NCBI GenBank assembly: GCA_039090855.1
Contig: CM077034.1
Span: forward strand, 228,310,701 to 228,374,700
From: Macrothele yani
Taxonomy: Eukaryota > Arthropoda > Arachnida > Araneae > Macrothelidae
Length of the DNA: 64,000 bases
Direction of reading: 5' to 3'
Shown here: piece by piece, positions 27,572 to 39,470 of the stretch
Position numbering within the stretch: the first letter of the stretch is position 1
Layout: every line of letters starts with the position of its first letter
Program-made: the position numbers and the translations under genes
Notes under the pieces: generated by a model
Told to the model about the DNA's origin: nothing
What the model saw: the letters and a program-made list of their open reading frames with translations, nothing else
Database searches by the model: none

Positions 27572-30500
27572 GGCACTTGACGATAATGGAATCGCCTGAT
27601 TTTAGGGATAGAGCAAGCATTTCCCGGGTCTAAACTCATGTGATTTGTATCAAGGGTTCGGTATAAATCTTATCATACGGCAGAACCGTGGCAGTAAACA
27701 TTGCTTCATCTGAAAGGGGGAAGGGGGCTTCTTTGTCTTTTAAGTGATCCTTCTTAAGGGAACACAGAGATCCCACTACCCAGGGATTATGTCCCCTGCA
27801 AGCGATTTTAGGTAATGGGTGAGACAAGAATGGAGTGGGTGGGGGATGAACCAAACAGTGGGGCTACCGTGGTAATGGGTCCTAAACATCATAGCCCCTC
27901 ACGGAACAAGAGACTGGAGAAGATGTCGCCTGTTGTCTCTGAACATGGAAAATCACCTCGTTCGACAGGTCGCACCGAAAATTCTTTCACCCCCTCCCCC
28001 TCCAAAAATAGGCGATTCCATTATCATCAAGTTCCAAGTGAAAAAAATCCGACAATACCTGACATTGTTTGATAAAAGTAACTCCGCTACAGAACGATGG
28101 CCGACTTATTTTTACCACCTACGGAATTACACTATCACAAGTTAAAACTAAACGTCGTTTACACTAATTAATGAGAGAAGAAATGACACTGAAATTAGTA
28201 GTAAGCAAGTAAATTTTTCCTTGAAAGTCATAGCTGCTTTAGGAGGTCTACACAGGAATTATGAGTTCTCTAGAACGGCTCTGCATGAAAGTGTGAGTAA
28301 TCGTTTGTCTGGTAGTTTGTATTGCTTTGTGGAGCTAACATCTGAATCTCAGAGAACAGCTTACTGACATGTATATGTATGTAACTAAATAAATATTAAT
28401 GCGGTGTTTTCTCTCATTATGTAACTAATTAAATATTAACACGAGTTTTTCTCTCATTATAAAAACTTGAAAAGCAACTGAATTCAGATCATGTCCGTCG
28501 AGTCATCAACAAGGAAATATGATGTCTCAACACAATGAAGTGTTTTTAAAGAAGTTTTTTTAAGAAAAACCAATACAGTTTTAAGGACAACCTATCATTC
28601 TGACTTTCACGATAAACTGTTGCAAATGTGCACTTTATGCTCGGACACTTTTGCGTACCCATTACGATTACTCATATTTCAAATGCTTTGCACTTATTAA
28701 AGCCCGTCGCGAAAGTTTAGGCACAAATAAATATCGACGCTAAAACGTAAAAGTTCCTAGAAAAGGAACATGAATATTGAAAAACAAATGAAACACTTCG
28801 AACTGCGTCACCCTACGAAATGGGAAGACAAATCATGCAATGGGTATAAGTACGAACATGGTGTGAAAGGAGTTGTTCTCAAAAGAACTTCGTCCGAACG
28901 TTTTCATTTTTTTAATCACCTAGCCGAGAAAAAACAAACAATGATTTCGCATTATGTAAAGATACCTTTGTCCAATTCCAAACAAATGCGCAATCATTTT
29001 GTTTAAACAGAGTTTTAAAATATCAAATTTCGTCTTGATCGGTTAAAAAGTTTCAGCTCCATTTCTTTCTTAAGAAAAAAAAAAGAAAACATCCCGAAGG
29101 TAACTTCAGTTTTGCTGCAATTAATGGCACCAAAAGAGGAGATATTTCCGAGATATACATAGTTTCAAATATGTAAAAAGTTGATGATTACAAATGCATA
29201 ACTTTGCCACGTTACCATATAATTCTTGAAGCACTCTTACTGTTCTTATAAATATTCTTTTATATTGCTATATTAGGATAAAATTAATTTACCGAAGAAA
29301 ATAAAATCTTTCTAGCCTCCTCAAATTTACCACAAGCTATGTCGCTGCCAGTCGTTTTACACCCAGGCAAACAAGAAAAACAAAGAAAACCAAAAAAAAA
29401 AAAAAAAAATTTAAAGGATTGACAGATCCTAACTCACCTTAATTTTCCTCCTAAGGGTTCCATCTCTGCGTCACCAGAAGTGTTGCCGCAACGAAGTTTA
29501 TCTCTGCCTTTCTGGGTTTAATTCAACGTCTTTCTCCCAACCAGTTACTTCGAAATTTCAACTCCGACTCTTTATGAACCACACTAAAACCAAAAAGTAA
29601 GTCTGGAACGCAGGGTTCTTATACATCTATTAGGGGGTCCATTAGCGATCTGTGCTCTGATTGGCTCTTTCGTTTGACGTCACTGCTGTGGCCGCGCAAT
29701 GGGCACGGACCAGCACGGAGCCGAAGTGGCAGAAGCCAAACACATAGTTTATACGTAACTCAAGGCAGAGAGAAAACTTAAAGTTTATATGAGCAAAAAG
29801 CTAAAGTTTTTCTGCATTTAAAAGTTTTCAATTCGTCACGCAATTACTAAAGAAATGGAAAATGTCTGGTTCAGAATGCTTTCTTAAGTAACAAACTAGA
29901 GTTAATTCAGCGTTTGTGAAACAACAAGTAAGGAATTTAAATCGGCAGAAAAAACTTCCACTTTCTATTCTAATTTGCGCAGTTTTAAAAACTAGCTTCA
30001 GAACTATTCTCACAGGCAGCTCTTTGGACAAAAATTTATTTAGATACAAAATAAAGGTTTGTATTGAATTATACCAGAAATTAATGTTCCTTTTCCCTAC
30101 CAAAATGTAGTCGACTTTCTTTTACCCATGGCATTGTTACTTTTTTATTTTCCATTTTACATTTCGACCTCGAAATGGCGACCATTTCCAAAAACTCGGA
30201 TTGAAATTATTCTTGAAGTTCACTTACAAAGTGGTTTAAATTTTTGGGATCCAACTTCTATATTTTGACTTTCATTGCAGTGAATGAACGTTTTTGTTTA
30301 GTAAACTAAACAGTTTCTCTTCTAAACATATTCATTTCCGGAAATTCGCAAACATTTAAAAAAAAAAACAATTAGGCACAATTTCTACGAAATAATAGGA
30401 CAGAATAGTGGGGTCGTGAAGATTTTTAGCAAACAAACACACAGGAACAGAAGGAATTCTTTTTGTTACCACTATTGCTATCTTATTGCGTTTACCATTT

Positions 30501-31360
30501 TTACCACGATAGTTATCTTTTCCTATCACAATAAAAATTACTCTCGCCACAATAAAAATATGACCTTATTGCTTTAAACAGAGCTATGCCAAACCGCGCC
30601 ATTTTGTTCTTTCTGAACAAAGAAAAACCCTTTCCACTCTGGCAAATATGGAGACCACCTCAAAAGTGTGATAAAAATTAACTATAACAATGATCTTTTT
30701 ACAATTTAAAGTGGTTCTACCTAAAACCTGTTCATCGTATATCCAAAGGGCAGAGTTCTGTAGCCATTTTCTACACAATTAATGCGTTTTCAAGGATGAA
30801 CTTTTTAACATCGATAAAAGTAAGTTTATTTCATAGCCTAGTATACTTAATAATTTCTAAATTTTCACCAAATTTAAGTAATCCAGCATTTGTTTGTCTA
30901 CTGACGTCTTCAATGTACAAGTCGCGCTATCCATTTTCTGGCCTCAACGCCATCAAAGGAAACGTTATTGATTTTTAATATAATTATGGATAAGTTTTAG
31001 AAAATATTAAGTATACTAGGCTATAATACATTTATTTTTATTTATGTTCAAATTTTCAATTTTGGGAACGCATGAATTGTGCACAAAATGACTACAGAAG
31101 TTTGCATATTGGATATACAAGGCAAAGATTTTAGGTGGATCCACCTTAACTGCGCAACGCTTAAAAATCAAACTCACACCAGCCCCACACGAAAGGACTA
31201 GAACCAACGATTAGAATTACGAAAAATTATGAAAACCGCTTGCTATTTTGCTCGGATGCCTAAGTTACTGTTCTTTTTGCTACAGATTATTATTAAATAT
31301 ATTTTTTTCCTAACGATGACACACATTTATCGCGACGATAGCGTATAGTCGGATTTTTTT
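27572..31360. repeat. Array unit 7 (3.79 kb)
   Basis: Full-length unit lying between the two deleted units. TGACGTCA at 29675-29682. With unit 8 it repeats the unit 5 + unit 6 pair at a distance of about 6.67 kb. No gene recognised. Confidence 0.88.
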
Positions 31361-34297
31361 GGCACTTGACGATAATGGAATCGCCTGATTTTAGGGATAG
31401 AGCAAGCATTTCCCGGGTCTAAACTCATGTGATTTGTAGCAAGGGTTCGGTAGTAATCTTATAATACGGCGGAACAGTGGCAGTAAACATTGCTTCATCT
31501 GAAAGGGGGAAAGGGGCTTCTTTGTCTCCTAAGTGATCCTTCTTAAGGGAATAGTCAGATCCCACTACCCAGGGATTATGTCCCCAGCAAGCGATGTTAG
31601 GTAATGGGGGTGACAAGAATGGGGTGGGTGGGGGATGAACCAAACGGTGGGGCTACCGTGGTAATGGGTCCTGACATCATAGCCCCTCACGGAACAAGAG
31701 ACTGGAGAAGATGTCGCCTGTTGTCTCTGAACATAGAAAATCACCTCGTTCGACAGGTGGCACCGAAAATTTTTGACCCCCCCCCCTCCTCCAAAAAAAT
31801 AGTCGATTTCATTATCATCAAGTGCCAAGTGAAAAAAATCGGACAATACGTGACATTGTTTGATAAAAGTAACTCCCCTACAGAACGATGGCCGACTTAT
31901 TTTTACCACCTACGGAATTACACTATCACAAGTTAAAACTAAACGTCGTTTACACTAATTAATGAGAGAATAAATGACAGTGAAATTAGTAGTAAGCAAG
32001 TAAATTTTTCCTTGAAAGTCATAGCTGCTTTAGGAGTTCTACACAGGAATTATGAGTTCTCTAGAATGGATCAGCATGAAAGTGTCAGTATCCGTTTGTC
32101 TGGTAGTTTGTATTGCTTTGTGGAGCTAACATCTGAATCTCAGGTAACAGCTTACTGACATGTATATGTATGTAACTAAATAAATATTAATGCGGTGTTT
32201 TTCTCTCATTATGTAACTAATTAAATATTAACACGAGTTTTTCTCTCATTATAAAAACTTGAAAAGCAACTGAATTCAGATCATGTCCGTCGAGTCATCA
32301 ACAAGGAAATATGATGTCTCAACACAATGAAGTGTTTTTAAAGAAGTTTTTTTAAGAAAAACCAATACAGTTTTAAGGACAACCTATCATTCTGACTTTC
32401 ACGATAAACTGTTGTAAATGTGCACTTTATGCTCGGACACTTTCGCGTACTCATTACGATTACTCATATTTCAAATAAAGCACTTATTAAAGTCCGTCGT
32501 GAAAGTTTAGGCACAAATAAATATCGACGCTTAAACGTACAAGTTCCTAGAAAAGGAACATTAATATTGAAAAACAAATGAAACAGCAGCACGGAGCCGA
32601 AGTGGCGGAAGCCAAACACATAGTTTATACGTAACGCAAGGCAAAGAGAAAACTTAACGTTTATATGAGCAAAAGCTAAATTTTTCTGCATTTAAAAGTT
32701 TTCAATTCGTCACACAGTTACTAAAGAAAAGGAAAATGTCCGGTTCAGAAGGATTTCTTAAGTAATAAAATAGAGTTTCTTCAGCGTTTGTGAAACAACA
32801 CGGTGGGTACCTGCGATTTTAGCACAACAAAGAAGGAATTTAAATCGGCAGAAAAAACTTCTGCTTTCTATTCAAATTTGCGCAGTTTTAAAAATTAGCG
32901 TCAGAACTATTCTCACAGGCAGCTGATTGGACATAAAATTTAGACACAAAATAAAGTTTTGCATTGAATTATACCAGAAATAAATGTCTCTTTTCCCTAC
33001 CGAAATGTAGTCGACTTTCTTTTACACATGGAATTGTTATTTTTTTATTCTCTAATATACATCAGTGGCGGCTTTTCAGGTGAAGTAGGTGAAGTGCCTC
33101 TTCACCTATTTTATTTGAAATAAGATTTTATTTAATAGTTTCGTATAATGTATTATTTTTTTGCCTTTATTGAGGGCCAAAATTTTGATTAGATATCACT
33201 TCACAATGCGCGTTCTACACGGAAGACAAGTGCTTATACGCAAAACAGTTCAAGTGAAGAGCTGAAATGAGAATGCTTGGAAGTCTGCAGTTTTCGTTCG
33301 AGTTGCCATGGTAACTATGACGTCACCATCCCCTATCTGCCGGGCAAGTGAAGTGTTTTATCATGTGACGTGAAGGCTCTGCACCTGGAATCGTGACCTT
33401 ACGAAGAGATCGCAGTGGAACGGGACGGATTGCCAAGGGTTCTTTGCAATCCACTAGGGATTTTTTTTTGCGGTGTTTTGGTACATACTTTCTGAAAGAG
33501 ATATGTTTTTTCGTGTTTTATGATTATTTGTTAAAAACTTCATTAGTTATTTTAGTTTCGTGTACAGTTTTACTGATAATGATAGTTTTAGTTTTCAGTA
33601 TGTATCCTGTGAACAACATTTCTGTAATTTATTGCAAACTCCGTTCAATCGGTGGAAAGTTGAAAATAAAAGAGACATTTTACTTCAAGGTCGACCGACG
33701 GACTCACTGACAATTGTCGCGAAAAAAGAAATCAAGAAGAGCGGTAAATTTTACAATATTAATTTTAAAAATTGTCAGTTTACTAAATATAAATTGCTTT
33801 GCAGCCCTTCTGTGTTACAAAAATTGATTTGTTGGCCCTGCTTATATTTTAGTAATAAAATTCGGCGTGGAATCAAGACGATTTTCAGATTTCTTAAATA
33901 TAAAACAGTCAATTTACAAACGTGGTGATTCTAGCGAACACCTGAAATGCGAATTAATGCTAAATAATTTTGAAAAGAATCAGAATACCATTGCCGATGA
34001 CCTGTGGGAGAATGCTAGGCTTTTGAAAATGCATTTCAGCGAAAGCGTTCGTTTAAACAGACTTTTCTTGCAGACAATGATTGATACAGTACCGTATTTG
34101 AGCAAACAAGAACTAGCATTCCGTGACCAACACGAAGGTATCGACTCGATAAATCGTAGAAATTCAAGGAATTGCGTTCACTGTTGATATCAAGAAGTCC
34201 TTTAAAATTCAAAATCAATCCGAAACGATAAAAAATGTCTTCACAGGTGACTCAAAAACTATTCAAAACGAATTAATTGAATGTATTTCTGAATATA

Positions 34298-35699
34298 CAC
34301 TGACGGAAAAAAATCCCAACACCAAGAAGGGGTTGTGTCAGAAAAACGATAGTTGGTGGGCGGTGAGAGTACATCTGTAAGATGACATCTATGCATATTT
34401 CGCGCTCGGCGCATATGTGTGACCCTCGGAACATGTAAAGCAGGTTTGCTGTAAATACGCGCTGTAACGTTCGTGAGCGTTAGTTATCGTTGAGATTCGA
34501 CGTAGTGTGTTGATGTTAGTCAAGAATGCCTTTAAGAAGCCATTATCAACAGCTCACGGAGTTTGAAAGAGGTCATGTAATAGGACTACGAGAAGGTGGA
34601 TTTTCTTTCCGCAATATTGCAGAACGACTTGGTAGGAATGTAGCCACTGTGCATGATTGTTGGCAGAGGTGGTCAAGAGAAGGTACTGCCTCAAGAAGAC
34701 CGGGTTCCGGCGGGCCACGTGGCATTACTGTGAGGGAAGACCGCCGTGTACGGCGTATGGCCGTGGCGCATCGTACCGCGTCTGCGGCAGCAATTCGAGC
34801 TGCAGTTGCTACCACTGTGACACAACCAACTGTTACAAATCGGTTACTTGAAGGACAGCTCCGAGCCAGACGCTATGTAGCGTGTATTCCACTTACTCTA
34901 AACCACTGCCGTTTGCGACGTCAGTGGTGTCAAGCTAGAGCTCATTGGATGACGGAGTGGATATCTGTTGTGTTTTCTGATGAAAGCCGGTTCTGCCTGG
35001 GTGCCAGTGATGGCCGTGTGTTGGTTAGGAGGCCAGTTGAGCGCCTGCAAACAACCAGTCTGCGGCCAAGACACACTGGACCTACACCTGAAGTTATGGT
35101 CTGGGGAGCAATTTCCTATGACAGCAGGAGGCCTCTCGTGGTTATCCCACGCACCCTGATGGCACAGTTGTACGTCGGTCTGGTGATTCAACCTGTTGTG
35201 CTGCCATTCATGAACAGCATTCCAGGGGGTGTTTTCCAACAGGATAACGCTCGCCCGTATACCGCAGTTGTAACCCAACATGCTCTACAGAGTGTCGACA
35301 TGTTGCCGTGGCCTGCTAGATCACCAGATCTTTCACCAATCGAGCACGTATGGGGCATCATTTAACGACAACTCCAGCGTCACCCGCAACAGCATTAACC
35401 GTCCCTGTATTGACCGACCAAGTGCAACAGGCATTGAACTCCATCCCACAAACTGACATCCAGCACCTGTACGACACAATGCATGAACGTTTGCGTGCTT
35501 GCATTCAACATTCTGGCGGTTACACCGGTTATTAATGTACCAGCATTTCACATTTAAAATGGCTCTTCTCGCGCTTACATTAAGCTGTGATCTTGAATTC
35601 TTAATCGATTAAATATGTTACCTATACAAATGTATTGCCGCCATTTCTTTCCTCTACAACTGTTTTTTCGTGGTGTTGGGATATTTTTTTCCGTCAGTG
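34298..35699 (+). mobile_element. Tc1-like transposon (Tc1-1) inside hAT-2
   Basis: Terminal inverted repeats begin CACTGACGG at 34298 and end CCGTCAGTG at 35699, continuing inward as a C/A-rich stretch including CCCAACACC. The TA target duplication is at 34296-34297 and 35700-35701. hAT-1 gives the empty site (complement of about 4348-4362), reading through GAATATATAAACGATC with a single TA. Length 1,402 bases, full-length for the family. Confidence 0.95.
34526..35535 (+). pseudogene. Tc1-like transposase, nearly complete, broken near C-terminus
   Basis: An open frame of 279 codons starts at ATG 34526. It has an N-terminal paired-like helix-turn-helix region (about residues 8-110, with FSFRNIAERLGRNVATVHDC) and a DDE catalytic domain. 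Acidic residues are D152 (FSDESRF), D240 (QQDNARP) and E273 (SPIEHVW). The frame ends at a TAA (35363-35365) where sister copies have a glycine codon. A one-base loss near 35390 then puts the tail, QVQQALNS...GGYTGY, in another frame to 35535. Family role: cut-and-paste at TA dinucleotides. All three catalytic positions survive but about 60 C-terminal residues are lost, so it is probably dead. A histidine normal after NARP is tyrosine here. Confidence 0.9.
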
Positions 35700-38221
35700 T
35701 ATAAACGATCACGCCAAAAATGAAATAAATGAAGTTCAATGCTTTTATATTCAAGTAGATAGGAAGACAAAACCAAACTTCCGAGTGCTCTTTATTAATA
35801 AGATCTGTTGATTCGGAAGGTGTATTGGTTGAGCGATTTTTGGGTTTCCATGGTGTGAGTGAAGATAGAACGTGAGAAGCTTTATACAAAATGCTAGACA
35901 AAATTTTATAACAGTTTGATTATCAACACAAGTCAATAGGACAATGTTACGATGGCGTAATGTCTGCACACTTGACTGGGCTCCAGAAAAAATTAAGCAT
36001 AAAGCTTCTCAATCTGTTTTTGTTATTACTTAGTACATCATTTAAACCTTGTATTACAGCAGAGTTTTTCTAAAATTTCTGTGTCGAATATTTTTTGCAA
36101 GCCTCAGTGTAATTCCTTTGTTTTTTAACCACTCAGCGATGCGATCGCTTCAGAGTGGTGAAAAAACAATACACTCACATCAACAACCGCAAGAGGCATG
36201 CCAACCATAACAGAAACTCGATGGTCCTCCACTTTGAAGTTAGTAAGTGTAATAGTTGAAGATTGTGATAAATTGAAGGAAGTATTCGAATTTCTCACAA
36301 ATAGTGACCAATCACATAAAAAATCAATTCAACTTGGCCAAGGGTTTTTAAATGATATGAACACTTTTGAATTTACATTTTTGGGAATAGTATTTAATGA
36401 AATATTTGGTTCACCGATCTATTATTCGAAATTTTGCAGAAAAAATCACTAGACGTATACTGTGTTACTCAAATTAAAAAAAAACTTATGAAATTTTGAG
36501 CCATAAAAGGAACGGTGAGGTATTTAAGACACTGTTTGGAAAAGCTAGCAAAATCCCGGAAATAAGCAGATCTAAACAGGAATATGCTGCTGTTACACAA
36601 GAAACAATTTTTAAAAATAATAAACAGATGTATTTTGAAATTTCGTACCACATTCTTATGGAAATGGATATAATATTTCAAGACAGTGAGAAACTTAAAC
36701 TTCAATTTCCCTGTCTTGCTGACACAACCAAATTCGACCAATTTAATTCATGCTTTCTCTCTCACGCTTTTGAAAATCTACAACATTTTTACGAAAAAAT
36801 ATTTACTAAACACCAGAGCCTTAAAAATGAACTGAGTCTTGTATATGTTGATAAAAATTTAAGGAATATATCGACTCATGAACTTTTTCGAGTGCTTCAT
36901 GGAGATAAATGCATTTTACAGAAGCTTATAAATTGGTTTCCCGGATTTTAACAATTGCAAGTGTTTCAGTGGAAAGTAGTTTTTCTTGCGTTAAAAGAAT
37001 ACAGACTTACTCAAGAAACACTATTTCTCCAGATAAACTTGCTTCTTCGGCAAATATTTCTATTCAGAAAGACATTTTCTTGATGTCACAAAGAAACAGC
37101 CATTTTAGGACGACATAATCGACAAATTTCCAGCTTTAAGGGAAGAAGAATTGATCTAATATATAAAGAAATAGGTAAGCTCTCATTAACTGATTTTCAT
37201 TGAAGACAGTAGATATCTTTTCATATTGCTCTTTTAGCTCTTCACCTATTTTTTCTACCACGAGCCGCCACTCTTATGCATTTCGACCTCGAAATAGCGA
37301 TTATTTCTAAAAACTCGGATAGAAATTATTTTTGAAATTTACTTAGAAAGTGGTCAAAATTTCTGGAATGCAGCCTCCATATTTTGACTTTCATTGCAGT
37401 GAATGAACGTTTTTGTTTAGAAAACTAAACAGTTTTTATTTTAAACATATCCATTTCCGGAGATTCGCAAACATTTAAAAAAAAAAAACAATTAGGCACC
37501 GTTCCTACGAAATAATAGCACAGAAAGGTGGGGTCGTGAAATTTTATAGCAAACAAACACACAGCAATAGAAGGATTTCTTTTTGTTACCACTATTGTTA
37601 TCGTATCGCGTTTACCTTTTGTTACCACAATAGGTATCTTTATCCTATCACAATAGAAATTACTCTCGCTACAATAAAAATATGACCTTATTGCTTTAAA
37701 GAGAGCTATGCCAAACGGCGCCATTTTGTTCTCTATGAACAAAGAAAAACACTTTCTATTCTGGCAAATATGGAGACCACCTCAAAAATGTGATAAAAAT
37801 TAATTATAACAATGGTCTTTTTACAATTTAAAGTGGATCCACCTAAAATCTGTGCCTTTGCAACAATTTTCTTCACAATTGACGCGTTTCCAAGGAAGAA
37901 AATTTGAACATCGATAAAAGTAAGTTTATTTTATAGCCTAGTATACCTTAATATTTTCCAAATTTTCACCATATTTAAGTAATCCAGCATTTGTTTGTCT
38001 ACTGACGTCATCAATGTACAGGTCGCGCTATCTATTTTCTGGTCTCAATGCCACCAAAGGAAAGGTTATTGTGTTTTAATATAATTATGGATACGTTTTA
38101 GAAAATATTAAGTATACTAAGCTATAATACAAAGTAATTTTTATTTATGTTCAAATTTTCATTTTTGGGAACGCATTTAATTGTACAGAAAATGGCTATC
38201 GCGACGATAGTCTGATTTTTT

Positions 38222-38372
38222 GGCACTTGACGATAATGGAATCGCCTGATCTTAGGGATGCAGCAAGCATTTCCAGGGTCTAAAGTCATGCGATTTGCAG
38301 AAAGGGAGCAGGCGAATGGTTCGGTAGTAATCTTATCATACGGCGGAACCGTGGCAGTAAACATTGCTTCAT
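38222..38372. repeat. Array unit 9 (partial, right edge)
   Basis: The first ~150 bases of a unit, matching for example 27572-27722 up to GCTTCATCT, where similarity stops. Marks the right end of the 3.8 kb array. Confidence 0.8.
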
Positions 38373-38501
38373 CTTCATGAGACCCCAACACCAGGTGGAA
38401 GCAATGGAACTGCGCATGCACAGAAGCAACACGTGCTGTGTATTTCGTGGTACTAGTTAAGAAAGAAATCCATATGTTGAGAGGCGAATTTATTTCCTAA
38501 A

Positions 38502-39470
38502 GAAATGTTGAGCCGACGAAGATATCAGATTAAGCCATGAAATACTAGATTACAACCGTGAACACACGCACTCCATTCCCATGAATGACAAAAAATAATT
38601 TGAAACCGCTTCAAACAACAGTCCTGGAAAAACGTTTAAAAAACGTTTGTTGGAAAAAAAAGAATTATACGCGTACAAAATTTATCAGTTATTTGAAAGA
38701 AGAAAAAAAAAGCAACGCTATGTGGATATAATGTACTCATCCATTGGTTGAATACACAAGACTGGAGGAATTCGCTTCTAAAAATAACGAGAAGTAAAAT
38801 AAAATATCTTTCCTCTTTAAAACAAATGTAGCTTCGGACAACGGAGAGGAAAGATATACAACGTTAAAAAATGTAACATGAACGGGTAAATATATAAATT
38901 CGCCGCCCCGGTGGCGCAGTGGTCTAAGGCGTTGGCCTCTGATCATACGTCCGTAAGGGGTCCGGGTTCGAATCCCGGTCAGGCATGGATGTTGTGTTTG
39001 TCTTACGGCACTGGCTCTCTCCCTTCCCTGGAACCAGTGACCCTAAATTAGGGACGGGCGACTGCTTATAGCCCATTGAGTTGCTCACGGCGGTCGTTAA
39101 ACCTCCAATCAAAAAAAAAAAAAAAATATATATATATAAATTCAACAATCGCCTTTCAAGACGACAAAGACAGCACAAAACTTTAGAAAGCGCCTTTAAG
39201 TTGGTACACTTAAGGTAAAAAAAAAACTGTCGTTACGTTGCAAACAATAGATTTTTTTTTTCTTCTTTCAAACAACTGATAAATTTTGTACGCGTATAAT
39301 TCTTTTTTTTTTTTTTGCCAACAAACGTTTTTTAAATGTTTTTCCAGGACTGTTGTTTCAAGCGGTTTCAAATTATTTTTTTGTCATTCATGGGAATGGA
39401 GTGCGTGTGTTCACGTTTGTAATCTAGTATTTCATGGCTTAATCTGATATCTTCGTCGGCTCAACATTTC
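38502..39470. repeat. Long inverted repeat around a SINE-A
   Basis: The left arm, about 38502-38705, is the near-perfect reverse complement of the right arm, about 39251-39470 (outer ends GAAATGTTGAGCC and GGCTCAACATTTC). The spacer of about 545 bases contains the SINE-A at 38902-39126. It could be a foldback element or a pair of opposed transposon ends; no coding sequence inside identifies it. Only the right arm exists in the second segmental copy (about 55076-55299). Confidence 0.85.
38902..39126 (+). mobile_element. SINE-A at left boundary of the large duplication
   Basis: Full-length, head to poly-A. Both flanks carry the TSD TATATAAATTC (38891-38901 and about 39133-39143), so this copy sits at its original insertion site. 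It has the rare 3' variant CGGCGGTCG in place of CGGTGGTCG, shared only with the copy at 54719. Its right flank is the shared start of the duplicated region. Confidence 0.93.

Larger units (their letters stand above)
33560..37118 (+). pseudogene. hAT transposase relic (hAT-2)
   Basis: Plus-strand blocks in order: an N-terminal region at 33560-33928 (FCNLLQTPFNRW and DILLQGRPTDSL), a second block at 33867-34187, then, beyond the Tc1 insertion, ETRWSSTLKLVSVIVE (about 36213-36260), a block at 36496-36951, and a C-terminal dimerisation block at 36909-37118 (SVESSFSCVKRIQTYSRNT). Adjacent blocks are in different frames (for example the overlap at 36909-36951), so there are frameshifts in addition to the Tc1 disruption. 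Family role as for hAT-1; non-functional here. Confidence 0.78.
33063..37273 (+). mobile_element. hAT DNA transposon, decayed (hAT-2), holding a Tc1
   Basis: The left end is CAGTGGCGGCT at 33063 and the right end is AGCCGCCACT near 37272. Flanking octamers ATATACAT (33055-33062) and TTATGCAT (37274-37281) match at 6 of 8 positions, which fits an aged 8-bp hAT TSD. Without the 1.40 kb Tc1 inside it, it is about 2.8 kb, the size of hAT-1. Orientation is opposite to hAT-1. Confidence 0.87.
31361..38221. repeat. Array unit 8 (deleted form, split by hAT-2)
   Basis: The part up to about 32750 is nearly identical to unit 6, including the ~0.92 kb deletion. Beyond it the sequence diverges and a short insertion appears near 32795-32830. 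The unit is then split by hAT-2 (33063-37273) and resumes at about 37280. A further deletion of roughly 0.2 kb lies near 38200. Confidence 0.85.
1734..38372. repeat. Tandem array of a ~3.79 kb unit (whole array)
   Basis: The same sequence recurs with starts (arbitrary anchor GGCACTTGACGATAATGG) at about 2593 (variant anchor), 9523, 13333, 17122, 20908, 24691, 27572, 31361 and 38222. Spacings are 3810, 3789, 3786, 3783, 2881 and 3789 bases through the centre. The longer spacings at both edges are explained by inserted transposons. Central units differ by few bases; the edge units are visibly diverged. Similarity starts and stops mid-unit at about 1734 and 38372. No intact gene or known family was recognised in the unit. 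It behaves like a large-unit satellite. Confidence 0.93.

Noticed and set aside
34898..35281. 127-codon open frame on the minus strand inside Tc1-1
   Set aside because: Shadow of the plus-strand transposase, whose catalytic motifs are clear.
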